This document shows positions 1 through 7,310 of a stretch of DNA of 11,889 bases, one piece after another (position 1 is the stretch's first letter; the number at the start of each line of letters is the position of its first letter). The translations under genes were made by a program, and so were the position numbers. The stretch comes from DASWIG01 sp965371445. GTDB lineage: Bacteria; Acidobacteriota; Thermoanaerobaculia; Multivoradales; J023. The notes beneath the pieces were generated by a model. It was not told where the DNA came from, did not search any database, and saw only the letters and a list, made by a program, of their open reading frames with translations. The stretch lies in the NCBI GenBank assembly GCA_965371445.1, contig CBDUYN010000249.1:1-11889 (forward strand), given 5' to 3'.

Positions 1-54
1 CAACCGACACAACCGACACAACCGACACAACCGACACAACCGACACAACCGACA
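1..54. repeat. 9-bp tandem repeat at the window edge
   Basis: Six perfect copies of CAACCGACA lie end to end and the array probably continues to the left of the window. The period is a multiple of three and the frame (Gln-Pro-Thr) runs without a stop into the transposase fragment that follows. This frame therefore may be part of a longer broken reading frame, or simply a microsatellite-like expansion next to it. Confidence 0.9.
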
Positions 55-62
55 CCCGAAGA

Positions 63-96
63 AACCCAGGATGCGCTTAGCGCTTATCCTGGGCTT
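63..96 (+). repeat. REP-like hairpin, left copy of a 34-bp inverted repeat
   Basis: The element is an imperfect palindrome. Outer arms CCCAGGAT (65-72) and ATCCTGGG (86-93) enclose inner arms GCGC (73-76) and GCGC (80-83) around a TTA loop, with a two-base TT bulge. All 34 bases are the exact reverse complement of 417-450. It lies in frame within the broken transposase and encodes foreign-looking residues (QDALSAYPGL) where the family's N-terminal region should be. Confidence 0.85.
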
Positions 97-416
97 GAGG
101 ATCTCTTCACGGACGATGGTTGCGAATGTTTGCGGGTCGGCGGCATCGAAGATCACGTACATGGGATTTGTCGTCTTTCACGGGAGAGAATGACGAGCCG
201 AGTCGTCCGGGAGGTCAAAAAGAAAGCGTCGACATGGCTTGGCAAACGGTTCGGCATGTGGGATTTCGGCTGGCAGGATGGGTATGGTGCCTTCTCGGTC
301 AGCCCCCAACATGTCGATATGGTCATCCGGTACATCGAAAACCAGGAGGAGCACCATCGGCTAGAACGTTTCAACGGGAACGACCCTTGGCAAGGACTCG
401 TCGTCAGAAAACCCCA

Positions 417-450
417 AAGCCCAGGATAAGCGCTAAGCGCATCCTGGGTT
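417..450 (-). repeat. REP-like hairpin, right copy of the 34-bp inverted repeat
   Basis: This is the perfect reverse complement of 63-96 and can fold into the same long hairpin. It supplies the TAA that ends the transposase fragment. Its last part, GCGCATCCTGGG (437-448), is repeated in variant form in each unit of the adjoining 19-bp array. Hairpins flanking or near Y1 transposases are the known substrates of the IS200/IS605 and RAYT enzymes, which makes a functional past link plausible. Confidence 0.85.
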
Positions 451-646
451 CCCGGGCGCATCCTGGGTTCCCGGACGCATCCCGGGTTCCCGGGCGAATC
501 CCGGGTTCCCGGGCGCATCCCGGGTTCCCGGACGCATCCCGGGTTCCCGGGCGCATCCCGGGTTCCCGGGCGAATCCCGGGTTCCCGGGCGAATCCCGGG
601 TTCCCGGGCGCATCCTGGGTTCCCGGACGCATCCCGGGTTCCCGGG
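446..646. repeat. 19-bp tandem array (10 units plus a partial one)
   Basis: Ten uninterrupted 19-bp units start at 446, 465, 484 and so on, followed by an 11-bp partial unit at 636-646. The consensus is GGGTTCCCGGGCGCATCCC, with variation at only three places: G or A after CCCGG, C or A in GCGCAT/GCGAAT, and a final C or T. Each unit contains a CCCGGG palindrome and neighbours can pair as hairpins. The period is not a multiple of three. The long Pro/Gly/Arg-rich reading frames across it are by-products of the repeat and I do not count them as genes. It lies about 25 bp beyond the stop codon of the last operon gene, where it could hamper or end transcription, but no U-tract terminator is present. 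Confidence 0.92.
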
Positions 647-671
647 GGTTGGGTCCCGGGAGTGCAGCGTC

Positions 672-1469
672 CTAGTTGATCCAGGGCCCGCGGTGGACGT
701 CGTCGTCGTCGTCGTCCTTGACGATCCGCAATCCCCGCTTCGAACGCATCCGCCGCATGCGCGCCTGAAGGATGAGCTTCTCGATCCTGAGCCGCCACTC
801 CCGGAAGGCCCGGTACGGTCCGCCCATCGTCAGGCTGGAGTACGTCATGCCGACCGCGGCGCAGGTGCCGACGAATCCCGGCAAGTCCTTGCTCCCAAGG
901 AAGTACAGAAACGCGATCACGATCTCCAGCCAAAGGAACATACGCGCCCGCACCGGCAGGACGAAGAAGAGGAGAATCGTGGCGTTGCCGTAGAGGGTGG
1001 CAAAGGCGGCGATGAGGACGAGGGTGAGGATGTGCTGCCCCTGGATCAGGGTGAAGCTGGAACGCGGCAGGCCACCGAGTAGAAGCGACATCAGACAGGC
1101 CACCACGACGGCACTCGCCGAGGCGGCGACGATCCCGGTCAGGAGAGTCCGCCAAAAGCTCCGGCGTCCGAGGGCACGGAAGACGTCGCGGCCGAACCAG
1201 AAGAGGATCAGAATCGTCAGCAGGAACCAGATAGGCCCGCTCTTTTGGCCGATGAAAGCGTAAGTGACCATCTGCCAGACGAAGCCGTAGCGCCACACCG
1301 CGGGCGTCAGCTCCAAGAGCTCAAGCAGGAATCGCGTCGACTCGAAGAACTGGAGCGAGAACGTGACGAAGACCACTCCCAGAAGCACCAGGATGTCGCG
1401 CGGCGGCGGCGGTCCTGAGCCCAGGCCGAAACCCGTGGGCTGACGGCCGGAGGGCTGGTTGCGGTACAC
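672..1469 (-). CDS. Rhomboid-fold membrane protein lacking the catalytic dyad
   Basis: 265 residues beginning with GTG at 1469, preceded by GGGAG about seven bases upstream and 15 bp after the FKBP stop codon, so it is the last gene of the operon. It has six or seven membrane segments (about residues 25-42, 62-74, 79-96, 108-132, 147-170, 176-192, 198-213). The pattern is rhomboid-like: WQMVTYAFIG (65-74), a following helix ending in FWFGRDVFRALG (90-101), and AAFATLYGNATILLFFVLPVRAR (154-176), the counterpart of the rhomboid segment after the active-site serine. Where active rhomboids carry GxSG this protein has QGQH (143-146), and the late-helix histidine is replaced by GTCAAVGM (201-208). 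It therefore looks like a pseudoprotease. The cytosolic tail is strongly basic and then has six consecutive aspartates (residues 252-257). What is seen is the fold pattern and the missing residues; a role in binding or handling membrane proteins is inference. Confidence 0.75.
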   Translation of the reverse strand: MYRNQPSGRQPTGFGLGSGPPPPRDILVLLGVVFVTFSLQFFESTRFLLELLELTPAVWRYGFVWQMVTYAFIGQKSGPIWFLLTILILFWFGRDVFRALGRRSFWRTLLTGIVAASASAVVVACLMSLLLGGLPRSSFTLIQGQHILTLVLIAAFATLYGNATILLFFVLPVRARMFLWLEIVIAFLYFLGSKDLPGFVGTCAAVGMTYSSLTMGGPYRAFREWRLRIEKLILQARMRRMRSKRGLRIVKDDDDDDVHRGPWIN

Positions 1470-1484
1470 GGCTCGCTCCCAAGT

Positions 1485-2354
1485 CTAACGACCCGGCTTC
1501 ATGAAGCTCGTGTCGATGAATTCGGTCACTTCGATCTCGAAGATCAGCATCCCCTTGGGTCCCCGGGGCCACTGGCCGTTGTGTACGGATTCCGGGATCC
1601 AGATGTGGCGCTTCTCGCCCTCGACCATCTTCTTCAAGCAATCGGCAAAGGCCGGCATCACCTTGTCCATGGGAAAAAGCGTCGGCCGGCCGCGGGCGAG
1701 GGAGGACTCGAGGACCCTGCCCTCGGCGTTCCACAGAGTGTAGATGGTCATCGCCCCGCCGGTGTCGGCGTAGGCGGCGCCCTTCTCAGGCTTCGAGACG
1801 ACCTTCGAGAAAGCGCCAAAGATCGTCCGCTCGGCGTCGGGGGGGGCTTGGATCAGCGCTTCCGGCGGCGCGGGGATCGGGACGAAGCCCGTGAGCTCGA
1901 TGTCGTAGACCAGCCTCCCGCGAGGCGTCTGAGGGCTCTTGGGATTGAGCCCCTCCGGGACCCAGAGGCGCCGCTTCTCGCCCGGCACCATCATCGGAAT
2001 GCCTTCTCGCCAGGCGGGAAAAGACTGCTCGACGAAAAAGCGGGCCGGCTGCCCCCGGTCGTAGCTGCTCTCGAATTTGGCGCCGGCCGGCGTGTAGCCC
2101 GTGTAGTGAATCGACACGAAGTCGTTGCCGTCGGGACGGTTCTCGCCGAAGCCGGGGTCCAGGACCACCGTGGCAATCCCCGACTCGGTGCGCTTGGCGT
2201 CGGGCGGCGGCTCCGCAAGACCCTTCGGCGTCTCGGCTGCCACAGCCGAGGCGAGAAGCGCCAGCGCGGCCATGGAACCGAGGACGGATGTCCGAAGAAG
2301 GGTGCGAATTCCGGATGTGGGCTGGTCTGGCTGGTTCAACGTCGTTCTCCTCAT
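1485..2354 (-). CDS. Periplasmic FKBP-type peptidyl-prolyl isomerase with two FKBP domains
   Basis: 289 residues. The ATG at 2354 overlaps the btuD stop codon as ATGA, so translation is probably coupled. An N-terminal signal peptide (hydrophobic 24-38, likely cleavage after AVAA at residue 40) sends it to the periplasm. Domain 1 (about 55-158) carries typical FKBP signatures: VSIHYTGY (80-87), KFESSYDRGQP (93-103), the F...WREG segment (108-118) and the GEKRRLWVPEGL core (125-136), and should catalyse cis-trans isomerisation of X-Pro bonds. Domain 2 (about 173-282) repeats the lead-in PPDAERT and the scaffold (RVLESSLARGRP, GEKRHIWIPESV), but the HYTG strand reads MTIYTLWN and the Trp of the pocket is replaced (MPAFADCL). 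It is probably a degenerate or chaperone-like copy that arose by internal duplication. Its substrate could be an envelope protein of the uptake system, but that is inferred only from gene order. Confidence 0.88.
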   Translation of the reverse strand: MRRTTLNQPDQPTSGIRTLLRTSVLGSMAALALLASAVAAETPKGLAEPPPDAKRTESGIATVVLDPGFGENRPDGNDFVSIHYTGYTPAGAKFESSYDRGQPARFFVEQSFPAWREGIPMMVPGEKRRLWVPEGLNPKSPQTPRGRLVYDIELTGFVPIPAPPEALIQAPPDAERTIFGAFSKVVSKPEKGAAYADTGGAMTIYTLWNAEGRVLESSLARGRPTLFPMDKVMPAFADCLKKMVEGEKRHIWIPESVHNGQWPRGPKGMLIFEIEVTEFIDTSFMKPGR

Positions 2355-3145
2355 AGCCGCGCAAACCTATCTCCTTTGACCACGTCTGGCAAGAAGCCCC
2401 CGGCAAGCTTCCCGAACGTCCTCACGAGGGCACCTTCGCGGACGAGCTCCTCGGGCTCTCCGGTGACGAGCTCGCCGCCCGGGGCGACGAGCCAGAGCCG
2501 GTCCGCGAAGCGCAGCGCCACGTCGAGGTCGTGGGTCGAGACGAGGACGGCCCGCCCCGGCGAATGCGCGAGAGCGCGCAGCAGGCTCATGACGTCCCAG
2601 CGTCCGGGCAGGTCGAGAAAGGCCGTGGGCTCGTCGAGGACGAAAAGCCGCGGCTCCTGGGCCACGGCACGGGCGATCGTCACCTTCTGGCGCTCACCGT
2701 CGGAGAGGGTCCCCACCGAGCGCTCGGCGAGCTCCGTCACCCCGAGCTGCTCCAGGGCCTCGGCGACGCGGGTGTGGTCGCGAGGACGGAGCCGCCCCGT
2801 CCAGTTTGTGTGGGGATAGCGTCCGAGGGCGACGAGCTCGCGGGCGGTCATCAAAGTCGCCTCGATACGCTCCGGCAGGACGACGCCGACCTGTTGCGCA
2901 CGACGGCGCGGCGCGAGCTCGTCCAGAGCCTCGCCGAAGAGCTCAATGCGGCCGGCCAGCGGCCGATCGAGCCCGGCCAGGGCCCGCAGCAGGGTCGACT
3001 TGCCGGCACCGTTTCGACCCATCACGCAAACCATCTCCCCGGGTTTGAGCGAGACTGTCACGTCTTCCAGGACCGCGCGGCGGCTGCGCCGCGACACGTA
3101 GCCGACGGCAAGACCGGTCGCCTTGAGGACGCCATCTTCGCTCAT
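2351..3145 (-). CDS. btuD: ABC transporter ATP-binding protein, vitamin B12/iron-chelate type
   Basis: 264 residues, the usual length for FecE/BtuD-type ATPases. It has Walker A GRNGAGKST (43-51), a Q-loop near residues 84-85, the ABC signature LSDGERQ (147-153), Walker B RLFVLDEP (166-173) and the switch histidine in VSTHD (H205). Two copies should sit on the cytoplasmic face of the permease and drive import by ATP hydrolysis. The ATG at 3145 overlaps the permease stop as ATGA, and its own stop overlaps the FKBP start the same way, which points to coupled translation along the operon. Sequence alone cannot separate B12 from haem or siderophore ATPases. The B12 assignment rests on the riboswitch and on the btuB and btuF genes upstream. 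Confidence 0.92.
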   Translation of the reverse strand: MSEDGVLKATGLAVGYVSRRSRRAVLEDVTVSLKPGEMVCVMGRNGAGKSTLLRALAGLDRPLAGRIELFGEALDELAPRRRAQQVGVVLPERIEATLMTARELVALGRYPHTNWTGRLRPRDHTRVAEALEQLGVTELAERSVGTLSDGERQKVTIARAVAQEPRLFVLDEPTAFLDLPGRWDVMSLLRALAHSPGRAVLVSTHDLDVALRFADRLWLVAPGGELVTGEPEELVREGALVRTFGKLAGGFLPDVVKGDRFARL

Positions 3146-4167
3146 CGTGCCTCGAAACGCCGCCGCAGCACCACGACAGCGATGACCGGAGCGCCGACGA
3201 GGGCGGTCACAGCGTTTAGGGGAAGCACCGATTCGCTGCCCGGCAGTTGGGCCAGGAGGTCGGCGACGAGGGCGACCAACGCTCCGAGAAGCGCGGTGCC
3301 CGGCATCAGGACGCGGTGGTCGCTCGTGGCAAAGAGCCCCCGGGCGAGGTGCGGCACGGCGACGCCGATGAAGCCCACCGGGCCGCAGAAGGCGGTCACC
3401 CCACCGGCCAGGAGCGCCGTCGCCGCGATGACGGCGAGACGGGTCTCGCGCACCGCGAGCCCGAGGCTCCTGGCGTAGCGCTCGCCAAGCAGCAGAGCGT
3501 TCAGGGGCTTGGCCAACGCGAGCGCCAGCAGGAGAGCCACGAGAAGGACCGGCGCCAGGACCCGCAGCTCGCTCCAGGTGACGCCGCCGAAGCTGCCGAA
3601 CGTCCAGGTCAGGTAGGCCTGGATGCGCTCCGCAAGGCTGAAGTGGATGAGGATGGTCACGAGCGAGCTTGTGGCGTAGCCGAAGAGCACTCCGAGGATC
3701 AGGAGCGTCAGGTTGGACACCCGACGCGCCGCGAGCAACACGAGGACGAGCACCCCACCGGCACCCAGGCTCGCCGCCGCCGCCAGTCCCAGGGAACCGC
3801 CACCCAAAGCCATCCCCACGGCGCCGCCGCCGGCCAGGACCACGATCGCCACCGCCAGGCTGGCACCGGCGGAAAGCCCCAGGACGTAGGGACCGGCGAG
3901 CGGGTTCTGGAAAAGCGTCTGCATCAAGAGGCCGCTCGCCGCGAGCCCGGCGCCGGCGAGCAGAGCCGTCAACGCCTTGGGCAAACGAAACTCGACGACG
4001 ATCTTCTCCCAGCTTGCCCGCGCCGGCTCGCCGCCCGCGAGGACGGTCAAGACTTCGTCGGGCGGGATCGGCACCGATCCCGTCGCGAGGCTCGCGACGA
4101 AGGCGGCGGCAAGCGCCAGGACAAGCGCCAGGAAGCGCCAGGACAGTCGCCGGCTCTCAGCTGTCAT
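3142..4167 (-). CDS. btuC: ABC transporter permease, FecCD/BtuC family
   Basis: 341 residues, close to the typical 325-350 of BtuC/FecD-type permeases, with about ten hydrophobic segments. Recognisable family stretches are LLAGAGLAASGLLMQTLFQN followed by PLAGPYVLGLSAGAS (about 70-105), the central LNALLLGERYARSLGL segment that contacts the ATPase, and the late CGPVGFIGVAVPHLAR stretch. The C-terminal LPLNAVTALVGAPVIAVVVLRRR is also typical. It should form the homodimeric inner-membrane channel that takes the corrinoid from BtuF. Its ATG at 4167 lies 11 bp inside the end of btuF, and its stop overlaps the btuD start, so all three are tightly coupled. Substrate choice is inferred from context. 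Confidence 0.92.
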   Translation of the reverse strand: MTAESRRLSWRFLALVLALAAAFVASLATGSVPIPPDEVLTVLAGGEPARASWEKIVVEFRLPKALTALLAGAGLAASGLLMQTLFQNPLAGPYVLGLSAGASLAVAIVVLAGGGAVGMALGGGSLGLAAAASLGAGGVLVLVLLAARRVSNLTLLILGVLFGYATSSLVTILIHFSLAERIQAYLTWTFGSFGGVTWSELRVLAPVLLVALLLALALAKPLNALLLGERYARSLGLAVRETRLAVIAATALLAGGVTAFCGPVGFIGVAVPHLARGLFATSDHRVLMPGTALLGALVALVADLLAQLPGSESVLPLNAVTALVGAPVIAVVVLRRRFEAR

Positions 4168-5344
4168 CGAGGCGCCGGTGGTAGACGAGCTCGTGCTCCG
4201 GCACGAGCTCGGGGTGGAAGATCTTGAGGAGATCGGCCAGCACGAGGTCGGGACGGGCGGTCCCGGTCTCCCAGTAGTCGTTGCCGCCGACGCCCTGGCC
4301 GCCGCGGTCGTTGAGCCGCGCGTCGTTCGAGAAGACCCGCCGGCCCACGAAGGGGCCGAGGGTCGCGAGCCGCTCGTCGACCCTCTCGATTTCGGCGAGC
4401 GAGGCCATGACGTTGGGATGGATCCAGTACTCGGCCGCGACGGCCCGCTCGTAGACGCTCTCCAGCGCCAGGGGAAGGCTCCCGGCCCTCGGCTCGTCGG
4501 CCCACAGGTAGGCGCCGCCGGCGTCGGCGATCAGTTGGGCGAGAAAGCTCCGTCCGCCCGGCACGTACCAGATGTCGCCGAGGGGACCCCCGACGAGGAC
4601 CGTAGGACGGTGCTCGAGCGCGGCACCCCGTGCCTGAAGCTCGGCGTAGCGCTCGGCCACGTCGGCGAAAAGCTCGGCGGCCTGTGCCTCGCGGTTGAAG
4701 AAAAGCGCCGTGAAAAGGATCCATTCGGCCCGTCCAAGCGGTGTCGCCTCGAGAAACGAGGGGACGTGGGCGACGTCGATCCCGGATTCCTGGAGCCGCG
4801 TGAAGATGCCGAGCTCGTGGCTGCCGATGCTCGCGGCCAGCACCAGGTCCGGGTCGAGGGCCAGGAGGAGCTCGAAGTTGAGACGGCTGTCGCGGCCCAC
4901 CTCGGCGAGCTCGCCGCGTTCGGCCTTGCGGCGCACCTCGGGGGAGCTGACGTAGTCGAGCTCGTCGTGTCCGGCGAGCGCGTCGAGGAGATCGAGGTCA
5001 ACGAGGTGGGGTAGCTCGGTCGTCGAGGTGGTGACGATGCTTCGTACCGGGACCTCGAGGGTTACGGCGTCGTCGAAATCCTCCGGACGGGGCGTGCCAC
5101 ATTGCACAAGGAGGTAGGTGAAAGGCGGCGTCTCGCTGTCGGGCAAGGTCACGGTCACCACCTTGTAGTGGCGGAAGTACTCGACTGTGAAGCGTTCGGC
5201 GTGGCGGGGCTCCGGGTGGTCGGGGAAGTAGTCGACCGTGGGGTCGTAGCGTTCGACGCAGCGTCCGGGGTCGGTTGAGCCTTCGACAGCCGGCGGCGGA
5301 GAGCCACAGGCCAGCAGAGAGCAGATCAAGGCCAAAAGAACCAC
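4157..5344 (-). CDS. btuF: Corrinoid-binding lipoprotein of the ABC importer (BtuF/FhuD-like)
   Basis: A class III (BtuF/FepB-like) binding protein: two lobes joined by a long helix, with the ligand held in the cleft. Visible are a signal sequence ending in the lipobox LLAC, a family-typical leader with AERFTVEYFRHYKVVTV and YLLVQCGTP, then VRSIVTTSTTELPHLVDLDL, the NFELLLALDPDLVLA strand, the PSFLEATPLGRAEWI segment and a C-terminal HPELVP. The start is uncertain. GTG at 5344 gives 395 residues and puts the lipid-anchored Cys at position 13, but with a short n-region lacking Lys/Arg. An alternative GTG at 5416 overlaps the end of btuB and adds 24 residues. Longer extensions upstream only read through btuB out of frame. 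It should accept B12 from the BtuB side and deliver it to BtuC. Iron-siderophore binding is possible by family alone, but the riboswitch argues for corrinoid. Confidence 0.85.
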   Translation of the reverse strand: MVLLALICSLLACGSPPPAVEGSTDPGRCVERYDPTVDYFPDHPEPRHAERFTVEYFRHYKVVTVTLPDSETPPFTYLLVQCGTPRPEDFDDAVTLEVPVRSIVTTSTTELPHLVDLDLLDALAGHDELDYVSSPEVRRKAERGELAEVGRDSRLNFELLLALDPDLVLAASIGSHELGIFTRLQESGIDVAHVPSFLEATPLGRAEWILFTALFFNREAQAAELFADVAERYAELQARGAALEHRPTVLVGGPLGDIWYVPGGRSFLAQLIADAGGAYLWADEPRAGSLPLALESVYERAVAAEYWIHPNVMASLAEIERVDERLATLGPFVGRRVFSNDARLNDRGGQGVGGNDYWETGTARPDLVLADLLKIFHPELVPEHELVYHRRLDDS

Positions 5345-5403
5345 TTCTGAGGCGCCTTGAGCCGTCTCCCGGAAGGTCTCTTCCTGACCCGCGGAACCGC
5401 CCT

Positions 5404-7272
5404 CTAAAACCGCCACCCCAACCCCACAAACGCCACGGCACCCGGCGTCGTGAAACCGTTGAGCTCCTCGTAGTCCTCGTCGAAAAGGTTCTCGACGCGA
5501 AGATAAGGCTCCCAGCTCGGGCTCAAGCGGTAACGGACGTTCAGATCGACGCGCTCGTAGTCGTCCATAGGTGTCGTGTCGCTGTCGATCCGCTCCCGGA
5601 CGACGATCAAGGTCGCGGTCGCCCGCAGCTTCTCGGTCGGCTTCAAGAAAAAGTCGACGACACCGCGGTGCTCCGGACGCCGGGCCAGCCGCTGGCCCGT
5701 CGCCAGGTCTTCCGTCTCGTTCCACGTGTAGGCCGTCCTCATCTCGAAGTGTGGACCGGCCCGGTAGGTCAGGGTCGCCTCGACGCCCCGCGACTCGGCT
5801 GCCGCAAGGTTTTGCGGCAGGAAGGTCACGAAGTCAAAAGCGATCAGGTCTTCGAAGTCGCTCTCGAAGTAGGTCACGTCGAGCGTCACGTTGTCCCCGA
5901 AGCGCTGCTCCAGCCCGAGGTCGAGGCCGCGGTTGGTCTCGGGCTCCAGGTCCGGGTTCGAGAAGAAGGGGAAGAAGAGGTCGTTTAACGTCGGGGCCTT
6001 GAAGGCGGTCCCGTAGCTCGTGTGGAGGCGAGTCGACGCCGTCGCCTTCCACGAAGCCGCGAGGCGAAAAGTCGCCTCGCCGCCGAAGTGCGAATGGTCG
6101 TCGTAGCGTCCGCCGACGGTGAAAGAAAACCGATCCTTCGAGAAGACGTTCTGGAGGTAAATCGACTCGATCTCGATGGATTCGTCGAAGCTCGTCCCGT
6201 CGACGCGGCGTTCCTCGAAAGTGTAGCCAAAGCTCAAGACGTCGTCTTGGGTGACGGTGACGTCGGACTGGAGGGTCAGCTCTTGGTCACGGCTGCGGAA
6301 GGTGAAGTTGCCGAAAGCGTCCTCGGGATCGCTACCGCGGATCTCGTCGTCGTGAAAGCCGACGAAAACCGTCTGTTGAAGCCGTCCGAGACTCTTTTTG
6401 AACGTCAGGCCGCCGAGGAGGGCGTCGCGTTCTTGGAGACGGTTCAGGTCGTCGACGGGACCGGCGAGGAAGTCGAAGCCGTCGATCGAGACGTCGCCCG
6501 TGAAGCTGCGGAGCACGAGGTCGAGGCGGCCGTCGCCAGCGAAGTCGAAGCCGGCGCGTCCGGCGAGCGAGGTGTTTTCGTACGGGTCGTCCTCCGTGGC
6601 GGGCGCGGCGGCGGCGGAGACGCCGTCGGTTCGGAGGTCGGAGGCGGTGAGGTGGTAGTCGAAGCGGCCGGCCGTGCCGTCGACGCCGAGACGCAGGCGC
6701 TGGTGGCCGTGGCTCCCCGCCTCGGCAAGGCCCTCGACGGAGGCGCCAACGCCCAGGCCACGGCGGGTGGTGATCGAGACGACGCCGGTCATTGCTTCCG
6801 AGCCGTAGAGGGTGCTCTGCGGACCGCGAAGGACCTCGATGCGTTCGATCTGGTCGCTCGTGAGGTCGGCGAAGTCGAAAGCGCCGGTGGCGGCGTTGTT
6901 CATACGGACCCCGTCGACGAGCACCAGGGTGTGCGACGAGCTGCCGCCGCGCAGGAAGACGCTCGTGACCTGACCTCCCCCACCGCCGCGGACCACTTCG
7001 AGGCCCGCCACGGTGCGCAGCAGCTCCGCGACGCTCGTCTTGCCCCGCGCCGCGATCTCCTCGGCGGTGATCACGGTGACGGAGCTGCCGACGCTGTCGG
7101 CGGGGCTCTCCATACGGTGGGCGGTGACGACGATGTCGTCGCGGATCTCGGCCTGGGGCTCCGGGGCGGCGTCATCGGCCCCGGCGTCTTGGGCCTGGAC
7201 GTTGGATGGAAGGACGAGGACGGTGGTAAGGATCGTCGTACAGACGATCCCGCCGATTCTCTTCGGCGTCAT
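5404..7272 (-). CDS. btuB: TonB-dependent outer-membrane vitamin B12 receptor
   Basis: 622 residues, near the 614 of the Escherichia coli receptor. It starts at ATG 7272 behind a good ribosome site (AAAGGAG, 7286-7280, spacing seven). A signal peptide ends after VQA (about residue 27). The TonB box DDIVVTA (45-51) follows, then the plug domain: SVTVITAEEIAARGKTSVAELL, the VFLRGGSSSHTLVLVDGVRM motif and IERIEVLRGPQSTLYGSEAMTGVVSI (about 142-167). A 22-strand-type barrel fills the remainder, with the late NPDLEPETNRGLDLGLEQ motif, the C-terminal LRVENLFDEDYEE segment and the terminal aromatic residue (GLGWRF) needed for outer-membrane insertion. It should bind cobalamin at the cell surface and import it with TonB-ExbBD energy. 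It is the first gene after the cobalamin riboswitch, which makes B12 the likely ligand rather than a siderophore. Confidence 0.92.
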   Translation of the reverse strand: MTPKRIGGIVCTTILTTVLVLPSNVQAQDAGADDAAPEPQAEIRDDIVVTAHRMESPADSVGSSVTVITAEEIAARGKTSVAELLRTVAGLEVVRGGGGGQVTSVFLRGGSSSHTLVLVDGVRMNNAATGAFDFADLTSDQIERIEVLRGPQSTLYGSEAMTGVVSITTRRGLGVGASVEGLAEAGSHGHQRLRLGVDGTAGRFDYHLTASDLRTDGVSAAAAPATEDDPYENTSLAGRAGFDFAGDGRLDLVLRSFTGDVSIDGFDFLAGPVDDLNRLQERDALLGGLTFKKSLGRLQQTVFVGFHDDEIRGSDPEDAFGNFTFRSRDQELTLQSDVTVTQDDVLSFGYTFEERRVDGTSFDESIEIESIYLQNVFSKDRFSFTVGGRYDDHSHFGGEATFRLAASWKATASTRLHTSYGTAFKAPTLNDLFFPFFSNPDLEPETNRGLDLGLEQRFGDNVTLDVTYFESDFEDLIAFDFVTFLPQNLAAAESRGVEATLTYRAGPHFEMRTAYTWNETEDLATGQRLARRPEHRGVVDFFLKPTEKLRATATLIVVRERIDSDTTPMDDYERVDLNVRYRLSPSWEPYLRVENLFDEDYEELNGFTTPGAVAFVGLGWRF

Positions 7273-7310
7273 GGCAAGGCTCCTTTCCCCCGCGGGAAAA
7301 CCGTAGGCTT
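7273..7310 (-). promoter_or_regulatory. btuB ribosome-binding site with an upstream hairpin (expression platform)
   Basis: Reading the minus strand, TTTCCC (7299-7294), loop GCGG, GGGAAA (7289-7284) form a six-pair hairpin. Its 3' arm runs straight into AAAGGAG, so the first bases of the Shine-Dalgarno sequence are part of the stem. GGAG (7283-7280) is seven bases from the ATG. This fits translational control by the riboswitch. No U-run for a terminator is present. Confidence 0.6.

Larger units (their letters stand above)
1..429 (+). pseudogene. Truncated IS200-like (Y1/RAYT-type) transposase
   Basis: The frame is open from the window edge to a TAA at 427-429. From about 97 to 375 it reads like the core of an IS200-like single-tyrosine transposase, an HUH endonuclease that cuts and joins single-stranded DNA at hairpins. 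Visible landmarks are the HUH motif HVH within GIEDHVHGICRL (about 141-176), a VREVKKKASTWL helix, the family signature FGWQDGYGAFSVSP, and the catalytic-tyrosine helix YIENQEEHHR (about 331-360). The usual first strand (an HxVFSTK-like segment) is missing and is replaced by QPT repeats plus a palindrome. The usual C-terminal FQEEY...YDERYLW segment is also absent: after about 363 the frame diverges and stops inside the second palindrome. Both ends of homology fall at or near the inverted hairpins at 63-96 and 417-450. I infer a dead copy; whether a full-length relative elsewhere in the genome acts on these hairpins cannot be seen here. Confidence 0.75.

Noticed and set aside
433..1296. Long Pro/Gly/Arg-rich minus-strand frame that looks collagen-like
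   Set aside because: It is out of frame with the rhomboid-like gene on the same strand and gets its repeats from the 19-bp array; no start signal.
3247..4227. Plus-strand frame of 326 codons opposite the permease gene
   Set aside because: It is the antisense shadow of btuC, rich in Gln, Arg and Glu with no motif; the membrane protein on the other strand is unambiguous.
5345..5725. N-terminal extension of btuF to 5725
   Set aside because: It would read 320 bp through the end of btuB in another frame, and the lipoprotein signal lies at about 5344-5306.
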